A stretch of 64,000 bases of DNA, taken from Dysgonomonas mossii (GTDB lineage Bacteria; Bacteroidota; Bacteroidia; Bacteroidales; Dysgonomonadaceae). The position numbers and the translations under genes were made by a program. Below are positions 18,627 to 26,636 of this stretch, one piece after another (within the stretch, counting starts at the first letter, position 1; the number at the start of each line of letters is the position of its first letter). Under the pieces are notes generated by a model. That model was given only the letters and a program-made list of their open reading frames with translations, did no database searches and was not told where the DNA came from. The stretch covers positions 186,001 through 250,000 of the forward strand of contig NZ_SPPK01000002.1 of assembly GCF_004569505.1 (NCBI RefSeq), read 5' to 3'.

Positions 18627-20534
18627 ATGAAATTTAAATCTATTATATTTATTTCAGCTATAGCCGCCTTATCCTTTGTTACATCAGGGTGTAGAGATGA
18701 TTTTGCTACAATCAATACAGACCCTCAAACGGTGGCTCAAGGTGATGTTAACTTTTTGTTGACAGAAGGAATACGTAAATTTGAACCTTCGGGGTATCTT
18801 TTATGGTTCTATAATGCTCCTATGATGGTTAAATGGGCTCAATTGGGAGCTGCTTCCGGAGGGTTTTCTTCTAACTATCATCTAACTACAGCTACTGGAG
18901 ATCAAGGTCAGATGGCATATAGAGTGATGAAATATCTTCGCGATGTAGAATATATTCTTTCTAAAAAATCAGAAACAGAAGCTGCTACTTATAAACAACA
19001 TGTGGCTGCTTTGAATGTTCTTACTATCTATATGGGTATATTCGATACCGATATGTACGGAGATATGCCTTATAAAGATGCTGTGAAGGCTCGTTATTCA
19101 GACCCTATTATCCTTACTCCTGATTATGATAAGGTAGAAGACCTATATAATCTTTGGTTGACTCAGTTGGAGGAAAATATGGCGACATTTGCCGATCAGG
19201 ATATTACAAATAATAGAAACAAATTGTTTAGCCAACAAGACCTTATTTATAGTGGTGATGCTGCAAAATGGGCTAAATTGGCAAACTCTCTACGTTTGAA
19301 AATAGCTGTTCGCTTATTGTCTCAAAACAAAGCAAAAGCACTCGAAATTGCTGCTTCTGTAGCTAAAAGCCCGGTGGGTGTACTTGATGGATCAGGTGAT
19401 AACTTTATTCTAAACAAGGGTACAACTGCTATTTCTGACAATGATAAAGATTTTGTATACCACTTTGGTAATGGAGTATTTGGAAGTTCTTTATGTCCTT
19501 CTGCAACTGTTTTAGACTTTATGCTTTCTAACCAAGACCCTCGTGTTCGTTTCTTCTATAAGAAAAACGGTTACAATTCTAAAGTTGTACAGGCATTCTT
19601 CGATCAGGGCAAAGACCTTCCTAATTTTATAGCAGCCAATGTAGAATATACTACAGTGGATGGTAAGAAGAAATTCTCTAAATGGAAAGGTCTGGGTGAA
19701 CCATGGGTACGTTACTATGGATTGCCGGTAGTATTAGATGCAAATCAGAATAGTGCTTATGATGGTTATTTCAAAACAACTCCATATACATTAACTTCTG
19801 CGAGCGGTACTCAATATACATATAATGCTGTTGCTCAGTATAATGAAGAAATGGTAAGAGGACGAGTGGATTATACTATTCCGGTAGCTCCTGGAGATAC
19901 ACCTCCAACAGATACGAACGATAATCCTTGGTACGGAATGTATATGTCAACTGCAGAAGTAAACCTTTACCTAGCTGAGTTTGCTTTGCTGGGTGCTAAT
20001 TTACCTCAATCGGCTGAAGTATATTACAATAAGGGTGTTAGAGCTTCGGTAGAAGAATATAACCGTTTGGCCTCATTGAATAAGATTCCATATTATGGTA
20101 CAACTTATGGTTATGACCCTAATGAAAAGGTAATTGATCTACAAAGTGGCGAAATTGATGCGATGATGGCTAATGCTGGAGTTAAGCTGGAAGGAACAAC
20201 TGCAGAAAAACTTGAAAAAGTTTATATACAGGAAATTCTTCACCTTACATTCTTCCCTTCAGATCAGTTTAGTGTCGTGCGTCGTTCGGGTATACCTGCA
20301 AGAAATAGCTCATTGTTCAAATGGGTAGATTTCTCAGAGCCGAAAGCTACAGAAATACCACGACGCTTCGAAATTGCTACACCGTCTGTTACAGACCTCA
20401 TGTACAACAAATCAAAAGCTGCTTACGAAGCTCAAGGATTTACTACAGGAACAAGTATCTCTACATCGTTACTAAACAGCGAACGTGTATGGCAAGATAA
20501 AGGCGCTCCAAACTTTGGAGATGGCCCTAAGTAA
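18627..20534 (+). CDS. SusD/RagB-like outer-membrane lipoprotein
   Basis: 635 residues. Lipobox TSGC (Cys22) followed by RDDFATINTDPQT; the N-x-x-P/Q opening resembles the SusD-like group 2. TPR-type helices occupy the first half (ALNVLTIYMGIFDTDMYGDMPY, KWAKLANSLRLKIAVRLL) and the C-terminal part holds the variable ligand-binding loops (STAEVNLYLAEFALLG). SusD-like proteins cap the SusC barrel on the cell surface and bind the glycan or peptide cargo. Translationally linked to susC, ends before a strong terminator. Confidence 0.92.
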   Translation: MKFKSIIFISAIAALSFVTSGCRDDFATINTDPQTVAQGDVNFLLTEGIRKFEPSGYLLWFYNAPMMVKWAQLGAASGGFSSNYHLTTATGDQGQMAYRVMKYLRDVEYILSKKSETEAATYKQHVAALNVLTIYMGIFDTDMYGDMPYKDAVKARYSDPIILTPDYDKVEDLYNLWLTQLEENMATFADQDITNNRNKLFSQQDLIYSGDAAKWAKLANSLRLKIAVRLLSQNKAKALEIAASVAKSPVGVLDGSGDNFILNKGTTAISDNDKDFVYHFGNGVFGSSLCPSATVLDFMLSNQDPRVRFFYKKNGYNSKVVQAFFDQGKDLPNFIAANVEYTTVDGKKKFSKWKGLGEPWVRYYGLPVVLDANQNSAYDGYFKTTPYTLTSASGTQYTYNAVAQYNEEMVRGRVDYTIPVAPGDTPPTDTNDNPWYGMYMSTAEVNLYLAEFALLGANLPQSAEVYYNKGVRASVEEYNRLASLNKIPYYGTTYGYDPNEKVIDLQSGEIDAMMANAGVKLEGTTAEKLEKVYIQEILHLTFFPSDQFSVVRRSGIPARNSSLFKWVDFSEPKATEIPRRFEIATPSVTDLMYNKSKAAYEAQGFTTGTSISTSLLNSERVWQDKGAPNFGDGPK

Positions 20535-20563
20535 GTTGTTCAAACACTAATTTTAATAGAATG

Positions 20564-20595
20564 ACCCTAGGCTCTGAGCTTAGGGTTATTTTTTT
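20564..20595 (+). terminator. Terminator of the first susCD operon
   Basis: ACCCTAGGCTC pairs with GAGCTTAGGGT (one wobble; the innermost pairs must open for a loop), followed by TATTTTTTT. Confidence 0.85.
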
Positions 20596-20692
20596 AGAGG
20601 GTATTTTTTCAGAAATAACTTGTGAAGTAATTAGATTTTGATATATGTTTTTACTATATTTAACATTGTGTTTAACCTATAAATTTTGTATC

Positions 20693-21124
20693 ATGAAAAA
20701 GTATAAATGTTTTTTGTTCTTGACCATTTCCTTCTTGTTTTTTTCATTAGGAAATATGTCATTGTCTGCTCAATGTAATGGATCTTATGATTGTTTGGGA
20801 ATTATGGATACAGGCTTTAATTGTCCTGAAAATTCTCGATATTTAGTTGACTATACATTTCGGTCTCCATACAAAATATTAAATGTGGATATTCCATTTA
20901 TGCATGAAGTGAGGATAACTAATGACAAGGATTTAAATATTAAATTGCTTAAATCGAAGCCCTTGTGGGTTGATCTTAATTCTTTTTGTGAGAACCTTCA
21001 AAAGCCAACACCGCTTGTCGTGGAGGTAGAGGTTGATAAAGATGCACCTTTTGGCGGAAAAATGAGATATTATATTAATATTCATTGGTCATGTGCTGAT
21101 TCATTTGTAACAACAGGAAAATAG
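20693..21124 (+). CDS. Small secreted protein of unknown function
   Basis: 143 residues from the ATG at 20693, chosen because it gives a clean signal peptide (MKKYKCFLFLTISFLFFSLG ... LSAQ). The mature chain has five cysteines (QCNGSYDC, NCPEN, FCENL, SCADS), so disulfides are likely after export. I do not recognise the family. It lies 158 nt after susD beyond a terminator, so it is separately transcribed, but the position suggests a possible accessory role for the SusCD pair. Ends before a bidirectional terminator. Confidence 0.65.
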   Translation: MKKYKCFLFLTISFLFFSLGNMSLSAQCNGSYDCLGIMDTGFNCPENSRYLVDYTFRSPYKILNVDIPFMHEVRITNDKDLNIKLLKSKPLWVDLNSFCENLQKPTPLVVEVEVDKDAPFGGKMRYYINIHWSCADSFVTTGK

Positions 21125-21138
21125 GATTTATCATAACG

Positions 21139-21175
21139 AAAAAAGCCTCTTGAAAATTTCCAAGAGGCTTTTTTT
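21139..21175. terminator. Bidirectional terminator between convergent genes
   Basis: AAAAAAGCCTCTTG, 8-nt loop, CAAGAGGCTTTTTTT. The A run and T run make it work for the small secreted protein (plus) and the NlpE-like gene (minus). Confidence 0.9.
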
Positions 21176-21190
21176 ATTGAGATATTTACA

Positions 21191-21625
21191 TTACTGTTTT
21201 TTCAGTATATAAAGCTCTGCAATGTCTCCTGTTATTTTTTTACCCTCCATATCCAATTGGGTCAAGGTATTTTCACCAACAAAATATTTGCTCGGAGCGT
21301 CTTTTATTCCTTCCAAGATTACAGTATTGCCTTCATTGTTCCAGCTATATTTGCCTTTTTCCTCAAAAGTTTCTTTCTTCCCAACATATTGAGTCTTCTT
21401 AACGAAGGTGCTGTCACCCAGCTCGATGGTTACATTCATGCCTTCTCCGCTGGCTGTAGGGAGCTTACCTGTGTATGAGCCCATATAGTCTAACGAGGTT
21501 CTTGCATTGTGCGTATCAGCTATCAGCGTGCTGTCAGCTTTGGGCTCTTCCTGTGGTTTTTGGGAGCTGCCTCCGCAACTGTACATTAGTCCCACTACTG
21601 CAATGGCTATTAATAACTTTTTCAT
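21191..21625 (-). CDS. NlpE-like lipoprotein
   Basis: 144 residues. Lipobox LMYSC (Cys17). The mature domain (LDYMGSYTGKLPTASGEGMNV, TIELGDSTFVKKTQYVG, GKYSWNNEGNTVILEGI) has the repeat pattern of the NlpE N-terminal domain, a small barrel linked in E. coli to copper and envelope stress sensing. The C-terminal OB-like domain and a CxxC are absent, so it is a short NlpE. The start overlaps the stop of the HMA gene by 4 nt; the pairing with a metal-binding protein supports a role in copper handling. Confidence 0.8.
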   Translation of the reverse strand: MKKLLIAIAVVGLMYSCGGSSQKPQEEPKADSTLIADTHNARTSLDYMGSYTGKLPTASGEGMNVTIELGDSTFVKKTQYVGKKETFEEKGKYSWNNEGNTVILEGIKDAPSKYFVGENTLTQLDMEGKKITGDIAELYILKKQ

Positions 21626-21951
21626 TTTTTCGCTTCTATTTTCTTATCCGTCTTTACTGCTACTTCATATCCCAGCTTCTCGATAGCTGCCTTCAGTTTA
21701 TCAACAGTGGTTTGGCTATTCTTAAATTCGATAGTCACCGTTTTATCATCAAGGTTTACCTTCATATCGGTTACACCTTTTTCAAAAGCAATATTCTTTT
21801 CGATACGCTTCTGGCAGTTTTCGCAAGTCATCGACACCGTGAAAACTACTGTTTCTTTGTCACTCTTCAAACCTTTCTTATCTTGTGCATTTAGTGTAAA
21901 ACCGGCACTAAGCATCAATATAAAAGAGATTATAAAAATTTTAGCATTCAT
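21622..21951 (-). CDS. Exported heavy-metal-associated (HMA) protein
   Basis: 109 residues. Signal peptide 1-22 (ends LNAQ), then one ferredoxin-like HMA domain with the metal site MTCENC (Cys43, Cys46), followed by KRIEKNIAFEKGVTDMKVNL and a Lys-rich tail. Cytosolic relatives are copper chaperones; the signal peptide places this one in the periplasm. It is translationally coupled to the NlpE-like gene. A perfect TCTGTT-N4-AACAGA palindrome lies 17 nt before the start codon. Confidence 0.85.
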   Translation of the reverse strand: MNAKIFIISFILMLSAGFTLNAQDKKGLKSDKETVVFTVSMTCENCQKRIEKNIAFEKGVTDMKVNLDDKTVTIEFKNSQTTVDKLKAAIEKLGYEVAVKTDKKIEAKK

Positions 21952-21968
21952 AGTTCTAAGTTTAGTAC

Positions 21969-21984
21969 TCTGTTATAAAACAGA
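21969..21984 (-). promoter_or_regulatory. Palindrome upstream of the HMA/NlpE pair
   Basis: TCTGTT-ATAA-AACAGA, perfect 6-bp arms, 17 nt before the HMA start. Could be an operator or a short hairpin in the leader; no -7 consensus is seen nearby. Confidence 0.35.
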
Positions 21985-22020
21985 TGTTTATTTATAAAGT
22001 TTAAAATAATAATACTTTTT

Positions 22021-22048
22021 AGAGTCTGTTAAAATTTATACAGACTCT
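22021..22048. repeat. Palindromic element AGAGTCTGT...ACAGACTCT
   Basis: Nine-bp perfect arms with a 10-nt AT loop, between gcvP and the HMA gene. A T run precedes it on the plus strand but none follows it on either strand, so it does not look like a terminator. Its arm and loop (AGAGTCTGTT, AAATTT) resemble the terminal repeats of the element at 53095-53288. Confidence 0.5.
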
Positions 22049-22114
22049 TCGTCGCTGATAAATATATATCATCTTTGCCTATTCAGCGGCTACAAAAAGT
22101 ATCTCAAATATCTT

Positions 22115-24967
22115 TTATCCCATGTCGCAAAGACATGTCACCAGATTTCTATCACCATACGCATTATCTACGCGTGCCACGTTGATCCAGAATTTGTTTT
22201 GTTTTACAAATTCGAGCGGATAAGCAGCCTTAGAGCGTGGATAAGCATGTTTCCATTCGTCGGCACATACTTCATATTCGGGGTGAGGTGCATTCACAAG
22301 AACATTGTCTTCTTTCGAGTATGTTCCGTTTTCTACCTCCTTGATTTCTTCCCATATCTGGTTCATGGTATCCACAAAACGGTTTAGCTCCGATAAGCTT
22401 TCACTTTCGGTAGGTTCTATCATCAATGTGCCATGTACAGGGAACGAAAGAGTAGGAGCGTGGTAACCATAATCCATCAATCGTTTTGCGATATCCGATT
22501 CTGTGATACCTGATGTTTCCTTCAACTTACGACATTCAAGTATAAGCTCGTGACCTACTCTGCCTGTTGTACCTCTGTAAACTATTCCATACGTATCTTT
22601 TAGGCATTCTGCCAGATAATTGGCATTCAATATAGCAATTTTTGTGGCATGCGTCAAACCTTCTCCACCCATCATGCGGATATAGCCGTAAGTAATAGGT
22701 AATACTCCTGCGCTTCCGTATGGTGCCGATGCTACCGTATTAACGGTGCTGCCATCCACTTCGGGATGATGAGGAAGGAAGGGTATAAGGTGTTCTGCAA
22801 CGCAGATAGGGCCTTCGCCCGGGCCGCCTCCACCGTGAGGAATGGCAAATGTTTTATGCAGGTTCAGGTGACAAACGTCGGCTCCGATAAAGCCCGGATT
22901 GGTAAGTCCTACCTGTGCATTCATATTCGCTCCGTCCATATAAACCTGTCCGCCTTTCTCGTGTACAATTTTGCACATCTCTCTGATCTCTTTTTCGAAG
23001 ATACCATGAGTAGAGGGATATGTGATCATACAACCCGCCAGATGATCTTTATGCTGATCTGCCTTTGCTTGCAGGTCTTCTACTGCTATATTTCCGTGGC
23101 TATCGCACTCTATCGTTACGGTTTCGTATCCTGCCTGAATTGCCGATGCCGGGTTTGTACCATGTGCCGATGCCGGGATAAGGATAATATTGCGATGCCC
23201 TTGTCCGATACTTTCCAGATATTTGCGGATTGTCATTAATCCTGCATACTCTCCTGCTGCACCCGAATTAGGCTGGAAGCTTACGCCTGCAAAACCTGTG
23301 ATTTCTTTCAGATATTCGCCGAGTTCTTCTATCAATTCGTTGTATCCCTGAGTTTGTGACTTAGGTGCTAGAGGGTGAATATTTTGAAATCCTCCCAACG
23401 AAAGTGGAAGAAGTTCTGACGCTGCATTCAGCTTCATCGTGCATGACCCCAAAGAGATCATCGAATGAGCCAAAGAAATATCTTTCCTATCGAGGCGTTT
23501 GATGTAACGCATCAATTCTGTTTCGGTATGATAAGAGTTGAAAACCTCGTGTTGAAGGAATTCGCTCTTACGAAGGAACTGATCATTTATTGTTATTTTT
23601 TGAGGAAGATCGTCTATCATAAACACTTCCATACGTCCTGCTGCCATAGAGAATACGGCGAGCAATTCGTGAGCCTTGTACTCTGTTATTGTTTCGTCTA
23701 TGCTGATACCTACTTCTCCCGCTTCATAATAGCGCAGGTTGATGTCACGCATTTCGGCAAACTCACGAACTGTATATTGAGATACTCCGCTCGGTAAGCC
23801 TATTTTGAGTGTGTCGAAATATTGTTCGTTCAGTATTGTATATCCCAGTTCTTTCAGCTCGTCTGCAATAAGTGCTGTAGCCGAATGTATCTGAGTAGCT
23901 ATGTTCCTTAAGCCTTTTGGTCCATGATATACAGCATAGAATCCTGCCATTGTGGCCAACAGTGCTTGTGCTGTACAGATATTTGATGTTGCTTTTTCGC
24001 GTTTGATATGTTGTTCACGAGTTTGCAGTGCCATGCGATAGGCCGGTTTGCCATAGGCATCTTTCGATACGCCGATGATACGTCCCGGTACATTGCGCTT
24101 AAACTCCTCCCTCGTTGCAAAGAATCCTGCCGAAGGACCTCCGTAAAACATAGGAACACCAAAACGCTGGCTGCTGCCGAATGCGATATCTGCACCCCAT
24201 TCTCCGGGAGGAACAAGCAGCGTAAGTGCCATCAGGTCTGTAGCTACAGATACCTTACAGTCGAGGCTGTGTGCCTTTTCGGCAAATGCTTTGTAATCTA
24301 CAATATTCCCGTTCGAGTTAGGGTATTGGATAATTGCGCCAAAAAATCCGTCTGAAAGATCGACGGTATTATAATCGCCAACTACAACTTCAATGCCCTG
24401 TGGTTCCATGCGTGTGCTGATTACAGCCAAGGTTTGCGGGAATATATTTTTATCAACAAAAAGTTTATTTACATTATTCTTTATCTGGTCGCGTGTACGG
24501 AGATTAAACATCATTGTGGCAGACTCTGCTCCGGCTGTGGCTTCGTCAAGTAGCGAACAGTTAGAAAGAGGCAATCCGGTAAGATCGCTTACGGTGGTCT
24601 GGAAGTTCATCAACGCTTCCAGTCTTCCCTGCGAAATCTCCGCCTGATATGGAGTATATGAAGTGTACCATACCGGGTTTTCGAATACGTTGCGGAAGAT
24701 AGGGGCAGGGCATACGGTATCGTACCATCCCATGCCGATGTACGATGCGCAAATACGATTCTTCGACGCCATCAGAGCCATTTCCTCAGCATATTCGTGT
24801 TCGCTTAATGCTTCCGGCAGATTAAGACCGTTCTGTAATCTTATATTTGCAGGGATGGTTTGATCTATCAGTTCATCCAGCGAATTGACGCCGATTTTAG
24901 ACAACATTTTTTTTTCATCTTCTGCATTGATGCCGATGTGGCGGTGTTGAAATTTTTGGGTCTCCAT
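22115..24967 (-). CDS. gcvP: Glycine dehydrogenase (aminomethyl-transferring), P-protein
   Basis: 950 residues, the length of the fused (alpha plus beta) homodimeric P-protein. It decarboxylates glycine with PLP and passes the aminomethyl group to lipoyl H-protein. The PLP lysine lies in HLNLHKTFAIPHGGGGPG; other marks are ASYIGMGWYDT, YTPYQAEISQGRLEALMNFQ, SLGSCTMKLN and SAHGTNPASA. The other glycine-cleavage genes (gcvT, gcvH, lpd) are not in the window. It follows the MBL hydrolase gene by 17 nt and is probably co-transcribed with it. No glycine riboswitch seen. Confidence 0.96.
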   Translation of the reverse strand: METQKFQHRHIGINAEDEKKMLSKIGVNSLDELIDQTIPANIRLQNGLNLPEALSEHEYAEEMALMASKNRICASYIGMGWYDTVCPAPIFRNVFENPVWYTSYTPYQAEISQGRLEALMNFQTTVSDLTGLPLSNCSLLDEATAGAESATMMFNLRTRDQIKNNVNKLFVDKNIFPQTLAVISTRMEPQGIEVVVGDYNTVDLSDGFFGAIIQYPNSNGNIVDYKAFAEKAHSLDCKVSVATDLMALTLLVPPGEWGADIAFGSSQRFGVPMFYGGPSAGFFATREEFKRNVPGRIIGVSKDAYGKPAYRMALQTREQHIKREKATSNICTAQALLATMAGFYAVYHGPKGLRNIATQIHSATALIADELKELGYTILNEQYFDTLKIGLPSGVSQYTVREFAEMRDINLRYYEAGEVGISIDETITEYKAHELLAVFSMAAGRMEVFMIDDLPQKITINDQFLRKSEFLQHEVFNSYHTETELMRYIKRLDRKDISLAHSMISLGSCTMKLNAASELLPLSLGGFQNIHPLAPKSQTQGYNELIEELGEYLKEITGFAGVSFQPNSGAAGEYAGLMTIRKYLESIGQGHRNIILIPASAHGTNPASAIQAGYETVTIECDSHGNIAVEDLQAKADQHKDHLAGCMITYPSTHGIFEKEIREMCKIVHEKGGQVYMDGANMNAQVGLTNPGFIGADVCHLNLHKTFAIPHGGGGPGEGPICVAEHLIPFLPHHPEVDGSTVNTVASAPYGSAGVLPITYGYIRMMGGEGLTHATKIAILNANYLAECLKDTYGIVYRGTTGRVGHELILECRKLKETSGITESDIAKRLMDYGYHAPTLSFPVHGTLMIEPTESESLSELNRFVDTMNQIWEEIKEVENGTYSKEDNVLVNAPHPEYEVCADEWKHAYPRSKAAYPLEFVKQNKFWINVARVDNAYGDRNLVTCLCDMG

Positions 24968-24984
24968 GGATTCTAAGTATCGTT

Positions 24985-25626
24985 TTATTGTAAATAAAAA
25001 TTGTTTCTAGCTTCTTCTCTGATTGTGGTCAACGGCCCGTGACCCGAATATACCACTGTGTCGGGTGGTAGTTTCATCAATTTCTCTTTTATGCCGTCTA
25101 TCAGTTGTTTGTGGTTGCCTCCCGCCAGGTCGGTACGTCCTACACTACCTCTGAACAATACATCGCCTACAAAAACACAACCGGCTTCCTGATTGTAGAA
25201 AACAATGCTGCCCGGCGAGTGTCCCGGTATTTGCATTACTATCAGCCTTTGATTGCCAAAGGTTACAACATCATTTTCGTTCAGATATTTTCCCACCTTG
25301 GGTATTCTCGTGTCTTCATTTGTGAAGCCAAACATTTGTAATTGGGTAGGGAGTTGTTCGAGTAAGAACTCATCACCCTTGTTGGCCATTGTTTCCAGTT
25401 TGAATTGTTCGTAAATAAAATTATTTCCGAATACGTGATCGAAGTGTAAGTGTGTATTTAGTAGATGTTTTACAACTAACTCATTGTCTAAGATGAAGTT
25501 CAGCAAAAGCTCTTTCTCATCTTGAAAAAAACAACCCGGATCAATGATAACGCACTCTTTTGTTTCATCATATGCAATATATGTATTCTCACTGATGGGG
25601 TTAAATTCAAATATTTTTACTTCCAT
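24985..25626 (-). CDS. MBL-fold hydrolase, glyoxalase II-like
   Basis: 213 residues, a single metallo-beta-lactamase domain. The metal-binding motif is THLHFDHVFGN (H-x-H-x-D-H); further ligands are in IPGHSPGS, FVGDVLF (bridging Asp) and YSGHGPLT. This short type (about 210 residues, no HAGH C-terminal domain) is common in Bacteroidetes and is often called hydroxyacylglutathione hydrolase-like; the substrate is uncertain because these bacteria usually lack glutathione. First gene before gcvP. Confidence 0.88.
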   Translation of the reverse strand: MEVKIFEFNPISENTYIAYDETKECVIIDPGCFFQDEKELLLNFILDNELVVKHLLNTHLHFDHVFGNNFIYEQFKLETMANKGDEFLLEQLPTQLQMFGFTNEDTRIPKVGKYLNENDVVTFGNQRLIVMQIPGHSPGSIVFYNQEAGCVFVGDVLFRGSVGRTDLAGGNHKQLIDGIKEKLMKLPPDTVVYSGHGPLTTIREEARNNFYLQ

Positions 25627-25684
25627 ATATATATTAGTAACTATCTGTTAAAAAAGATTCTACAATGTATAGTCATTGCTCTCG

Positions 25685-25692
25685 CAAAGTTA
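25685..25692 (-). promoter_or_regulatory. -7 element of the MBL hydrolase/gcvP unit
   Basis: CAAAGTTA on the plus strand (TAACTTTG on the minus), 58 nt before the hydrolase start. Confidence 0.4.
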
Positions 25693-26140
25693 CCAGTTTT
25701 TACTCAGAACTAATATTGTAGGCTTGACTTTTTATCAGTTTGATAGGAAGTTTACAAGTTGTTAACTAATTTATTATCGTCATTCTTGAAATTAGATGTT
25801 ATGACAAATGGTTTAGGTGTAAAATGTTTATATTCATTTGTTTAAATCAAGTGTAATTAAGTGCTGTCTTTTAGAACTTATCCTTATCCCTTTTATGAAG
25901 GCACAGTATATTATTTCTGTTTTATTTTGTATGCACCGGCAGCGATTATTGTATTAATAGTTGTTTGGTTGTACGCCCATTTATACTTAAAAAAAAGAAT
26001 GTTCTATAAGCATTAAATAAATGCGTAATGTGAATTTTGTTTAAAAGGAGTAATTTCTTAAAATATTTTTAAGCCTCAGTAGTCTACATAAATAGAGCGC
26101 TCTTAATAAATAGATTGTAAAATGTAAAACTGAATAAATT
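25693..26140. other. Intergenic stretch with palindromes before the His/Met-tailed gene
   Basis: Apart from the possible 51-residue frame, it holds CTTAAAA-TAT-TTTTAAG (26057-26073) and the perfect palindrome AGAGCGCTCT (26094-26103), 84 and 47 nt before the next start codon. No TAnnTTTG promoter is visible. Confidence 0.4.
25861..26016 (+). CDS. Possible 51-residue single-pass membrane protein (GTG start)
   Basis: An open frame from GTG, directly after an in-frame TAA, encodes a short polar head, then a hydrophobic stretch (FCFILYAPAAIIVLIVVWLY), then a basic end LYLKKRMFYKH. The hydrophobic core with positive charges after it is typical of a real membrane helix. Against it: GTG start, no clear ribosome site, no TAnnTTTG promoter and no recognised homologue. 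It could be the remnant of a longer gene. Confidence 0.25.
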   Translation: MLSFRTYPYPFYEGTVYYFCFILYAPAAIIVLIVVWLYAHLYLKKRMFYKH

Positions 26141-26452
26141 ATGAGAACAAGAGGTTTTGGAATGGGATTCTTTGGTGGAAACCCTTTCGATAAAGATGCA
26201 AGAAAAGAATTTAAAGAATCATGGTCTAAAATGACAGATAGTGAAAAGTTGGAGCTTATGAACAAGCGTATGGAAGGTCTTGATAATCACGAAGACCATT
26301 TCTCTGTTGAGGCAATAGACTCCCGTTGTGAAAAGTGGATGAGTATGTCGAGCGAGGAAAAACAAGCCTTTGTTGACGAAAAGAAAAAAGCTTTCGAGTG
26401 TCGCATGCATGGTATGCACGGTATGCACGGACATTTTGGTTTTGGTCACTAA
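26141..26452 (+). CDS. Small protein with His/Met-rich tail, unknown
   Basis: 103 residues, no signal peptide. The start is Gly/Phe-rich (RTRGFGMGFFGGNPF), the middle is an amphipathic charged helix with repeated elements (WSKMTDSEKLELMNKRMEGL and WMSMSSEEKQAFVDEKKKAF, apparently two copies of one helix unit), and the tail is RMHGMHGMHGHFGFGH, encoded by tandem ATGCACGGT-like 9-mers. The tail could bind Cu, Ni or Zn. I know no named family. It is monocistronic with a strong terminator and an upstream pair of palindromes, and sits next to ada, but nothing ties it to DNA repair. Confidence 0.75.
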   Translation: MRTRGFGMGFFGGNPFDKDARKEFKESWSKMTDSEKLELMNKRMEGLDNHEDHFSVEAIDSRCEKWMSMSSEEKQAFVDEKKKAFECRMHGMHGMHGHFGFGH

Positions 26453-26470
26453 TCAATAATTATATCAGAG

Positions 26471-26508
26471 AATCGGTTGTGATGGCATCATTGCAACCGA
26501 TTTTTTTT
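26471..26508 (+). terminator. Terminator of the His/Met-tailed gene
   Basis: AATCGGTTG pairs with CAACCGATT, with an inner TGATG/CATTG extension, followed by TTTTTT. Confidence 0.9.
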
Positions 26509-26590
26509 GAAGACTAACTTCGATATCGAAACAATTTCAAAGTGTTTGAATCGGTAAGGTTTTAATTAAAAATACATGTAAATTTATCGG

Positions 26591-26621
26591 TTGTAAAGAA
26601 ATATATCTATTATTAGCTTTG
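26591..26621 (+). promoter_or_regulatory. Promoter of ada
   Basis: TTG (26591-26593), 20 nt, TAGCTTTG (26614-26621), 15 nt before the ada start codon. Confidence 0.55.
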
Positions 26622-26636
26622 CTATAAAAATAGAAT

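Noticed and set aside
22021..22048. Palindrome read as the gcvP terminator
   Set aside because: On the minus strand the stem is followed by an A-rich, not U-rich, sequence.
24968..25060. Glycine riboswitch near gcvP
   Set aside because: The gap to the upstream gene is only 17 nt and no aptamer-like sequence is present.
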